Assembly (NCBI GenBank): GCA_002010365.1
Contig: MTNL01000107.1
Location: 1-5,169, forward strand
DNA from: Candidatus Acetothermia bacterium JdFR-50
Lineage (GTDB): Bacteria; Bipolaricaulota; Bipolaricaulia; Bipolaricaulales; Bipolaricaulaceae
DNA length: 5,169 nucleotides
Direction: 5' to 3'
Under the pieces are notes generated by a model. It made no database searches. It saw nothing but the letters and a program-made list of their open reading frames with translations, and was not told where the DNA came from. This document shows positions 1-5,169 of the stretch, in pieces. Position 1 is the first letter of the stretch, and each line of letters opens with the position of its first letter. The translations under genes were made by a program, and so were the position numbers.

Positions 1-814
1 CCCCGCCGATGGCCTCCGCCTCGTCGAAGACACCTTCGCGAAAGTTCTCGGTGGGCAGGATCCCCATCTCTGAGAGCCAGGTAAGGCCCCTGGCGGTGCC
101 GTATTTGCCGAACTCCACCGTCCCAGCATCCTCCATGAGCTTGCGGGCGAATTCGGCCCGGGCCGTCGCGAAGGCCGCGGGGTCGAAGAGCTCCTTGTCG
201 AGATGACCTTTCACTACCACGGCCTTGAGGCGCTTGGACCCCATCACCGCCCCGAGGCCCGGCCTTCCCGCGGCTCGGGACCTGTCGTGCATCACACACG
301 CCTGTACCACGAGCTTCTCTCCGGCCGGACCGATACAGGCCACTCGCGCCCCCGGATGGCGGCGCAGGAGCTCTTCCTCGGTTTCCCCAGTGAACTTTCC
401 CCACAGGTCTCCGGCCTCCTTCAGTTCGGCCTTTCCCTCATAAAGCAGGAGGTAAACGGGCTTGGGGGCCACACCTCGGATGAGGATCCCATCGTACCCG
501 GAACGGCCCAGCTCGTGCCCAAAGTGTCCGCCTGCGTAGGAGTCAGCAATGGAGTTGGTCTTCGGGGATTTGGCCGCCACCACGTGACGCCCCGCCCCCG
601 CAACCCCAGTCCCCTGGAAGGGTCCTGTGGCGAAAATCAGCACGTTCTCGGACCCCAACGGGTCAGTACCCGGCGGCACAAGCTCCAAAAGCAAGCGGGC
701 CGCGATTCCCCGTCCCCCAAGATGCAAATCGTACCAACGTACAGGGATCTCCCGTTCCCTTATCTTTCCTTCGGAAAGGTCGACCTCCAGGTACCTCCCC
801 CAAATTCCCTTCAT
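1..814 (-). CDS. aor: Aldehyde:ferredoxin oxidoreductase family protein, N-terminal part (3' end outside window)
   Basis: Members of this family are cytoplasmic tungsten (or molybdenum) bis-pterin enzymes with a [4Fe-4S] cluster. They interconvert aldehydes and carboxylic acids with ferredoxin as electron partner. My translation from the ATG at 814-812 gives 271 residues without stop or frameshift, against a usual length of about 600. Family landmarks are the start MKGIWGRYLEVDLSEGKI, GGRG at 33-36, DPLGSEN at 51-57, ATGPFQGTG at 62-70, AGAGRHVVAAKSP at 72-84, AGGHFG at 94-99, GYDGILIRG at 106-114, and the pterin-binding stretch AAGRPGLGAVMGSKRLKAVV at 181-200. The start is supported by a strong AAGGAGG site just upstream. 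The cluster-binding cysteines (CxxCxxxC, near residue 290 in relatives) lie just beyond the window edge, so they cannot be checked. The gene is divergent from smpB. The substrate class (general aldehyde, formaldehyde, glyceraldehyde-3-phosphate or other) cannot be told from this part. The AAGRPG form resembles formaldehyde oxidoreductases I remember, but this is weak. The family call is very secure. Confidence 0.93.
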   Translation of the reverse strand, partial: MKGIWGRYLEVDLSEGKIREREIPVRWYDLHLGGRGIAARLLLELVPPGTDPLGSENVLIFATGPFQGTGVAGAGRHVVAAKSPKTNSIADSYAGGHFGHELGRSGYDGILIRGVAPKPVYLLLYEGKAELKEAGDLWGKFTGETEEELLRRHPGARVACIGPAGEKLVVQACVMHDRSRAAGRPGLGAVMGSKRLKAVVVKGHLDKELFDPAAFATARAEFARKLMEDAGTVEFGKYGTARGLTWLSEMGILPTENFREGVFDEAEAIGG

Positions 815-818
815 CCTC

Positions 819-825
819 CCTCCTT
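819..825 (-). promoter_or_regulatory. Ribosome binding site of the aldehyde:ferredoxin oxidoreductase gene
   Basis: Read on the minus strand, the bases before the ATG are AAGGAGGGAGG. The AAGGAGG at 825-819 is a near-perfect Shine-Dalgarno sequence 4 bases before the start codon. It fixes the start at 814 and predicts efficient initiation. Confidence 0.75.
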
Positions 826-854
826 GTCTCTTTGTGGAAGCACGGGTAGTTTAA

Positions 855-859
855 AAGGA
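855..859 (+). promoter_or_regulatory. Weak, closely spaced ribosome binding site of smpB
   Basis: AAGGA lies only 3 bases before the smpB ATG at 863, closer than the usual 5-9. The only other in-frame start codon nearby is TTG at 824-826. It would add 13 residues, lacks a Shine-Dalgarno sequence, and does not resemble SmpB N-termini. ATG 863 is therefore kept despite the poor spacing. Confidence 0.45.
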
Positions 860-862
860 ATC

Positions 863-1327
863 ATGGGGCAGCGAAAGATCGTCGCGCGCAATCGCAAGGC
901 CAAACGGGACTACGAAGTCGAGGAAGTCTACGAAGCGGGGATCGTGCTCACGGGTTCCGAGGTAAAGTCCCTGCGGGCGGGGCGGGTTTCCCTGGATGGA
1001 GCCTACGCTAAAGTGGTGGACGGAGAGGTGTTCCTCTACGACATGCATATTGCGCCCTACGACAAAAGTTCCGCCCACACCGGGCACGATCCGGAACGGC
1101 CGCGGAAGCTGCTTTTGAAGAAACGGGAGATCGTGCGCCTGGCGGGGAAGGTGGCGGCCGCCGGTTATACCCTGGTCCCCCTTTCCCTCTACTTCAACGA
1201 GCGGGGCTACGCGAAGGTGGAGCTGGCGGTGGCCCGGGGTCGTACCAAGGCGGACAAACGCCGGAAGCTTATCGAGGAGGAAGAGGAAAGGCGGGCCCGG
1301 GAGGCCATGAAACGCTACCGCTTCTAG
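863..1327 (+). CDS. smpB: SsrA-binding protein SmpB (trans-translation factor)
   Basis: SmpB is a small cytoplasmic RNA-binding protein that carries tmRNA (SsrA) into ribosomes stalled on broken messages, allowing tagging of the nascent peptide and ribosome release. The 154-residue product has normal family length. Conserved blocks are NRKAKRDY (10-17), EAGIVLTGSEVKSLRAG (24-40), AYAKV (47-51), HIAPY (62-66), HDPERPRKLLLKKREI (75-90), and GYTLVPLSLYFNERGYAKVELAVARG (101-126). The last two blocks complete the OB-fold that binds the tmRNA tRNA-like domain. The C-terminal tail (127-154) includes DKRRK and ends AMKRYRF; in relatives the tail becomes helical and enters the mRNA channel. Its centre, IEEEEERR (137-144), is more acidic than usual. 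The open frame extends upstream to 203, but that part is antisense to the oxidoreductase gene and has no SmpB similarity, so the start is set at ATG 863. The tmRNA gene itself is not in the window. The stop lies one base from the convergent sbcC stop. Confidence 0.97.
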   Translation: MGQRKIVARNRKAKRDYEVEEVYEAGIVLTGSEVKSLRAGRVSLDGAYAKVVDGEVFLYDMHIAPYDKSSAHTGHDPERPRKLLLKKREIVRLAGKVAAAGYTLVPLSLYFNERGYAKVELAVARGRTKADKRRKLIEEEEERRAREAMKRYRF

Positions 1328-1328
1328 C

Positions 1329-4208
1329 TCACTCCCCGATCACCACCTCTACTCGACTTCCCCGCTCCTCGTCGGGGGGATGGACCAAGAGCTTATACGG
1401 GATCCCTCGCCGCAGTGCTTCGACATGGGTGATGACTCCCACCTTGAGCCCCTGGTCCACGAGGCGGTAAAGGAGTTCCAACACCATCCTAACCGACTCT
1501 TCGTCTAAGCTCCCAAAGCCCTCGTCGATGAAGAAGAACTCGATGGGCGGGGCACCCCCGCGGCGTCCGAGCTGTATCGCTTCCGAAAGGGCCAAGGCCA
1601 GGGAAAGAGACACCAAGAACGTCTCGCCTCCGGATAAGGTATGCGGAGAACGGGTCACACCTCCGTGGCGATAATCTATCACCGAGAGCTCGGTCCCTTC
1701 TCCCTGCAGCACGTACCTGCCCTGGCTGAGCTGGGCGGTGTAATGGGACGCCCGGGAGAGGATCCGCTGGAACTGGCTGCCTACCAGGAACTCGAGGAAC
1801 GCTTTGCCCCGAAGGAGGAACTCCAGTTCCCGCTGAAGCTTGAGCGTGCTACGCAGAGCGGCCATCTTGTCCTCGAGGTCCTCCTTGCGCGCGAGCTTCT
1901 CCTTTAAGGAGCGGATCCGCTCCCGCGTCTCCCCCAGCCGCCCCTGCAGCTCCCCGAGTTCCTCTCGTTTTCGAACATATGTGGAAAGCACATCCTCCGC
2001 CTCCCCGGGGCCGGTGATACCTAGACGGGAGATGGCCTCAACCAGATGGGAGATCCTCCGGGAAAGCTCCGCCGCCTCCTCCAGGAGCTCCCTTTCCGCC
2101 TGGGTCAGAGCCAGGGCACGTGCCTCGGCCGGGGGGATGCCCGTCTCCCGAGAAAGATCCCGAAGGCGCTCATCCGCGGCCGCAAGGCGTTGCTCTAGTT
2201 CCGCCACGCGCCCGCTTATCTCCGACACCGCTATGGAGAGCCCCTTTTCCCGTTCCCGGAATTCCATGAGGTTTTGTTCGACCCGGCGCCGTTCTTCTTC
2301 GATTTTCCGCAGCCAATCCTCTATTTTTCTTTCCCATTCGGCCAGGATCTCGCATGTGAGCGGGGAATACATCTCCCCCAGGCCCTCTACGATCTCCTGC
2401 CAAATCCCCTCCAGGCGCGCGAGTTCGGCCCTCGATTCCTCCAGCTCCCGGGCGAGGCGCTCACGCTCCAGGCATTCTCGCCAAGCGCTGACACGGTTCA
2501 GAAGCTCTTCCCATCCCACAAAACGCACGGCCTCGGGAAGACGGGCTCTGAGTCGGGAAAGCTCTTCCTCAAGGGTGGCCTTTTCCGCTCGGAGCTCCCC
2601 CAGCTTCTTCTCCTTCTCCGCCAGCAACCGTTCCGCCAGGGTCCGCTCGCCCCTACGCGCAGAGATGTCCTCCCGGACCTCCCGCAATTTCGCCCGCAGC
2701 CCTTCCAGCTTCGATTCAAGCGCCGAGAGGTCCACTCCCTCCGGGAAGGAGGCGGGCGCTGGATGCTGGGTGGAACCGCATACGGGGCACGGCTTCCCCT
2801 CCACAAGGGTGTGGGCAAGCTCCGCCACGATGAACTCCCGCCTAGAACGTCCCAACTTCTCCTCGCATTCGGCGACAGCGCGCTCGAGTTCGGCATGCTC
2901 CCTTTCGCTTTCCTTAAGCCCCCGATCCAAGGAGGAAAGCCTCTCCCTTTCGGAGGCGATCTCAGCTTCCAGCTCTTCGATACGGACCGTAAGCCCATCG
3001 AGCCGCGGGGCGATGGCCAGGGCCTCCCGCAACGTCTCCTCCACCGCTCCCAAAAGATCCGGAGGGAAGGGAAGGGGCTCGCCCCGGGGTGCGGAGTCCA
3101 ACGCCGCGTTTGCGTTCCTAATCCGCTCCACGAGAAGCTCGATGCGTTCGTGATCCAAGCCGGCGAGCTTGCCCTTCACTTCCCGAAGGGCCCGTTCGCG
3201 CGCCCCCAGGGCATCGAGCTTCTTTCGAGCCTCCTCCTCTAGATACGTCTTCTTCCGCCGCAGATCCGCCAAAGTCTCCTCGGCCGCGGCGAGCCTTTCC
3301 CGCGCCGCCTCGAGCTCCCCGGAGATCCTCTCGCGCTCTTCAAAGGCCGCCGCCACCTCCCGCGCCCGCTCAGCGATCCGGAGCCGTTCCTCCACCTCCT
3401 GTTGGGCCTCCGGGGACCATGGCCTTCCCAAAAGCTCGGCGAAACGGGAGGAAAGCCTTTCGCGTTCAGCGAAAAGCTTCAAGAACTCCTCCGCCGCCCG
3501 GCGCTTCCCCTCCAAGCGCCCTAGCTCCTCCTGGAGGGAGTGTATGTTTCCTTCCAGGTTCCGGAGCTCAGCTTCAGAGGCGGCCAAGACCTGCTCGGTG
3601 ACCTCTTCCAGGGCCGCCAATTCCCGACCTAAGGACTCTTCCCCCGCCTCCAGCTCCCGCAACCTCTCCCGCACCGCCCGATATAGAGGCTCCCCGAAAC
3701 GTTCGAGCCTGAAAATCTCCGCCAGGAGGATCCGCCGCTCGGCTGGCTTCAGCTTCAGGAAGCGGGCGAATTTACCCTGGGGGAGGAAGACAGCGGTGAT
3801 AAACTGTTCGAAGGAAAGCCCCAGGAGCCCCTCCACCTCCCGGGTGAGGCGCACCACCCCTTCCAAGGGGACCCGGTCGCCGTTGCGGGCGAGGTAAAAG
3901 TCCGAGCTCACCAAGCCCTGACCGCGCCGTTCCATGCGCCGATAGACCTCGTAAACGTCGTCCCCCAGATGGAAACGGAACCTGGCCCACAGGGAATCGG
4001 CGCCACTGGTCAAGGAATCCGCGAGGGCGGGGGTGCGGTCGATTTTCCCGAAGAGGGCGAAGGTGATGGCATCCAAGATGGTGGACTTGCCCGCGCCCGT
4101 GGGTCCGAAGATCCCGAAGAACCCGCCCTCGGTCAGAAGGGAAAAGTCGATCTCCACGGGATCTCGATAGGAGTGCAGGCCCTGGAACTCCAGCTTAACC
4201 GGCCTCAC
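1329..4208 (-). CDS. sbcC: SbcC, Rad50-type ATPase subunit of the SbcCD exonuclease
   Basis: SbcC is the SMC-like ATPase that partners the SbcD nuclease in ATP-dependent processing of DNA ends, hairpins and protein-blocked ends. The 959 residues show the full architecture. There is an N-terminal ATPase lobe with Walker A GPTGAGKST (35-43) and the Q-loop FLPQGKF (Gln144). A Glu/Arg/Leu-rich coiled coil runs from about 175 to 470, followed by a zinc hook CPVC (474-477) almost exactly mid-protein. A returning coiled coil spans about 495-800. The C-terminal lobe has signature LSGGE (858-862), Walker B FFFIDE (891-896), D-loop SLDEES (900-905) and H-loop ITHVEAL (His928). All catalytic elements are present and the length is typical, so the gene looks intact. 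The start is GTG at 4208-4206, with GGAGGT (4222-4217) 8 bases upstream, and MRPVKLEFQGLHSYRD matches family N-termini. It overlaps the end of sbcD by 14 bases, so the two are almost certainly co-transcribed and coupled. Its stop is one base from the smpB stop on the other strand. The long open frames opposite this gene are compositional shadows. Confidence 0.97.
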   Translation of the reverse strand: MRPVKLEFQGLHSYRDPVEIDFSLLTEGGFFGIFGPTGAGKSTILDAITFALFGKIDRTPALADSLTSGADSLWARFRFHLGDDVYEVYRRMERRGQGLVSSDFYLARNGDRVPLEGVVRLTREVEGLLGLSFEQFITAVFLPQGKFARFLKLKPAERRILLAEIFRLERFGEPLYRAVRERLRELEAGEESLGRELAALEEVTEQVLAASEAELRNLEGNIHSLQEELGRLEGKRRAAEEFLKLFAERERLSSRFAELLGRPWSPEAQQEVEERLRIAERAREVAAAFEERERISGELEAARERLAAAEETLADLRRKKTYLEEEARKKLDALGARERALREVKGKLAGLDHERIELLVERIRNANAALDSAPRGEPLPFPPDLLGAVEETLREALAIAPRLDGLTVRIEELEAEIASERERLSSLDRGLKESEREHAELERAVAECEEKLGRSRREFIVAELAHTLVEGKPCPVCGSTQHPAPASFPEGVDLSALESKLEGLRAKLREVREDISARRGERTLAERLLAEKEKKLGELRAEKATLEEELSRLRARLPEAVRFVGWEELLNRVSAWRECLERERLARELEESRAELARLEGIWQEIVEGLGEMYSPLTCEILAEWERKIEDWLRKIEEERRRVEQNLMEFREREKGLSIAVSEISGRVAELEQRLAAADERLRDLSRETGIPPAEARALALTQAERELLEEAAELSRRISHLVEAISRLGITGPGEAEDVLSTYVRKREELGELQGRLGETRERIRSLKEKLARKEDLEDKMAALRSTLKLQRELEFLLRGKAFLEFLVGSQFQRILSRASHYTAQLSQGRYVLQGEGTELSVIDYRHGGVTRSPHTLSGGETFLVSLSLALALSEAIQLGRRGGAPPIEFFFIDEGFGSLDEESVRMVLELLYRLVDQGLKVGVITHVEALRRGIPYKLLVHPPDEERGSRVEVVIGE

Positions 4209-5169
4209 CGGAAGCCACCTCCCGAAAGTGCGTTAAAAAGGCTTCCACAAGCTCCCTGGAGGGATCGATACCCCGAGTCCGGCGGTAAAAGTCCCGGAAT
4301 AGGGCCGAGGGATCCTCCAGGGATGGCCCCTGAGCCCACTCCTCCGAGAGGCCCACCGCCCCCGGCACGGCGAACCCGATTCCGGCAAGATAGGGATAGG
4401 CCCGCTGGAGGGCCCGCAGATCCTCGCGGGTCACCTCAAGCCCCGCCGGGAAGGTGAGGTAGACCCACTCCTCAGTCCGTTCTCCGGCGCGGGAGAGGGC
4501 TTCTTCCACGGAGTCAACCTCCAAACGCACAAGCGCCCTTCCTCCGGCTATTTCCACGAACTCCCAACGGCCATCCTCCCACAGCCAACCGCCACGGGGG
4601 ACCTGCGGATCGGCGAAATTGAACGCAAAGGGGGCACCCGCGTAGCGCCATTGTTCTTCGCCGTGGGGCAAATGCAGGTGACCGAGAAAGGCGGCCCGGT
4701 ATCCGGAAAGGTTTTCTGGGGGGAGGAGATAGGCATCCCCGAGCACATCCATCACGTCCTCCCTATCCTCATGTGAGGCCCAAAGTCCCCGGCGCACGTA
4801 AAGATGCCCCACCAGTACCTGGTTACGGCGTTCGGGAACCACCTCCTTCAGCGCGCGAAAGGCCTCGAGGAAGGTGGTTCCGGGTTCCAGGGTTATCCCG
4901 GTGCCTTCCCGGAGCCGGGGAAAGGAAGCGAAGGGGACCAAATGAATCAAAAGATCCGCGCCCTTCTGGGGAAAGGCAAGGTGTATCCAACCGGGGCCGC
5001 TGTCCAAAACCGCGAAACCAGCGAACCGCTTGAGGGCGGCAGGAACGACGCCGGGATAGGCGGAGACGATGATCCCCCGGGGGATCATCAGGGAGCGGGG
5101 AGCCCGGAGGCGCTCGGGGCTGTCGTGGTTTCCCGCCACCACCACCACGGCCCGCGAACCGTCCTCGGA
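4195..5169 (-). CDS. sbcD: SbcD, Mre11-type nuclease subunit of SbcCD (N-terminus outside window)
   Basis: SbcD is a Mn-dependent metallophosphoesterase with 3'-5' exonuclease and hairpin endonuclease activity that binds SbcC. The frame is open to the right edge and gives 324 residues ending in TAA at 4197-4195. Relatives have about 380-420, so roughly 60-90 N-terminal residues, including the DxH and GD metal-ligand motifs, are missing. Visible motifs, counted from the edge, are VVVVAGNHDSPERL (8-21; metal-binding GNHD at 13-16), VLVGHLYV (118-125; His122), and FLGHLHLPH (162-170; GHxH metal motif at 163-166). These are followed by RYAGAPFAFNFAD (175-187), the equivalent of the usual RYSGSP...F.E strand with Ser replaced by Ala. 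The C-terminal part (about 205-324) fits the capping and SbcC-binding region and ends with the typical SALFRDFYRRTRG helix. The GTG codons around 5148 encode internal valines, not a start, since residues upstream (SEDGSRA) continue the family sequence. It is the upstream gene of the sbcDC pair. Confidence 0.95.
   Translation of the reverse strand, partial: SEDGSRAVVVVAGNHDSPERLRAPRSLMIPRGIIVSAYPGVVPAALKRFAGFAVLDSGPGWIHLAFPQKGADLLIHLVPFASFPRLREGTGITLEPGTTFLEAFRALKEVVPERRNQVLVGHLYVRRGLWASHEDREDVMDVLGDAYLLPPENLSGYRAAFLGHLHLPHGEEQWRYAGAPFAFNFADPQVPRGGWLWEDGRWEFVEIAGGRALVRLEVDSVEEALSRAGERTEEWVYLTFPAGLEVTREDLRALQRAYPYLAGIGFAVPGAVGLSEEWAQGPSLEDPSALFRDFYRRTRGIDPSRELVEAFLTHFREVASGEAG
4217..4222 (-). 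promoter_or_regulatory. Ribosome binding site of sbcC, inside the 3' end of sbcD
   Basis: On the minus strand GGAGGT lies 8 bases before the sbcC GTG start and within sbcD codons. It supports the GTG start, and with the 14-base overlap suggests that ribosomes finishing sbcD re-initiate on sbcC. Confidence 0.65.
5068..5089. repeat. Perfect 22-bp palindrome inside sbcD
   Basis: Each arm is GATGATCCCCC followed directly by its exact reverse complement, with no spacer and no mismatch; the flanking bases do not pair. It falls in codons for Met-Ile-Pro-Arg-Gly-Ile-Ile of SbcD, about 15 residues after the GNHD motif. As RNA or single-stranded DNA it could fold into a GC-rich hairpin once a few central bases open as a loop. 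It has no T-run and is not a terminator. A role is not shown and it may be coincidence. Confidence 0.6.

Larger units (their letters stand above)
815..862. promoter_or_regulatory. Divergent intergenic region between the oxidoreductase gene and smpB
   Basis: Only 48 bp separate the two divergent start codons, so the promoter(s) must sit here or inside the opposing 5' coding sequences. The only AT-rich core is TTTAAAA at 850-856. On the minus strand TAAACT (853-848) matches 4 of 6 bases of a sigma-70 -10 box and would leave a leader of about 26 bases before the oxidoreductase ATG. Its -35 position, 17 bases upstream, holds only a poor match (TTTCGC) inside smpB. For smpB, TTGTCT (824-829) and TAGTTT (847-852) have 17-bp spacing, but a start site from them would fall on the smpB ribosome site, so this pair is unlikely. 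The smpB promoter may therefore lie within the oxidoreductase gene. No clear operator dyad is visible. Confidence 0.35.

Noticed and set aside
203..862. A 220-codon N-terminal extension of smpB in the same open frame
   Set aside because: It lies opposite the well-supported oxidoreductase gene, shows no SmpB or other recognisable similarity, and has Pro/Ser/Arg-rich shadow composition. SmpB begins normally at 863.
863..1327. Search for a tmRNA (ssrA) gene beside smpB
   Set aside because: Both flanks of smpB are occupied by protein genes within 48 bases or less, leaving no room for tmRNA.
1358..1380. Hairpin candidate (CCCCG stem, 8-base loop) just beyond the smpB stop as a terminator
   Set aside because: The stem is only 5 GC pairs plus wobble pairs, no T-run follows, and it sits in conserved-reading sbcC codons.
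1840..3153. Long plus-strand open frame (437 codons) opposite sbcC
   Set aside because: The Ser/Arg-dominated translation is what the complement of Glu/Leu/Arg-rich coiled-coil codons gives in GC-rich DNA. sbcC on the other strand has all family motifs.
2274..3242. Second long plus-strand open frame (322 codons) opposite sbcC
   Set aside because: No recognisable motif and wholly within the coiled-coil part of sbcC; a compositional shadow.
3169..3897. Ser/Arg-rich plus-strand open frame (242 codons) opposite the sbcC N-terminal half
   Set aside because: Same shadow composition as above, with no support from motifs or gene context.
5146..5148. GTG as the start of sbcD
   Set aside because: It encodes the first valine of the conserved strand before GNHD, and in-frame codons to the window edge continue the family sequence. 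The real start and first metal motifs are outside.

Overview
This 5169-base window is GC-rich and fully coding. It comes from a bacterium rather than an archaeon, because it carries smpB, a bacterial trans-translation gene. The encoded proteins are rich in Glu, Arg, Lys and Leu and poor in Gln and Asn. One gene belongs to the tungsten-dependent aldehyde:ferredoxin oxidoreductase family, typical of anaerobes and many thermophiles. Together this suggests an anaerobic, possibly thermophilic, high-GC bacterium. The phylum cannot be fixed from these genes.

Layout. At the left (814 to the edge, minus strand) is the first 271 codons of an aldehyde:ferredoxin oxidoreductase gene, which runs out of the window. 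A 48-bp divergent intergenic region (815-862) follows. Next is smpB on the plus strand (863-1327), which meets the 3' end of sbcC (4208-1329, minus strand) with a single base between the two stop codons. sbcC overlaps the upstream sbcD (minus strand, open at the right edge) by 14 bases, giving a classic sbcDC operon with probable translational coupling.

Function. SbcD (Mre11-type nuclease) and SbcC (Rad50-type ATPase with a zinc hook) form one DNA end- and hairpin-processing complex. SmpB works with tmRNA to rescue stalled ribosomes. The oxidoreductase interconverts aldehydes and acids using ferredoxin. Apart from the sbcDC pair, I see no functional link between neighbours; this looks like ordinary chromosomal core sequence.

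No tRNA, rRNA, tmRNA, CRISPR array, insertion sequence or convincing terminator was seen. I found no evidence of an undescribed system. The points most worth a second look are a perfect 22-bp palindrome inside sbcD, the 1-bp convergent smpB/sbcC junction, an acidic run in the SmpB tail, and the short divergent promoter region.
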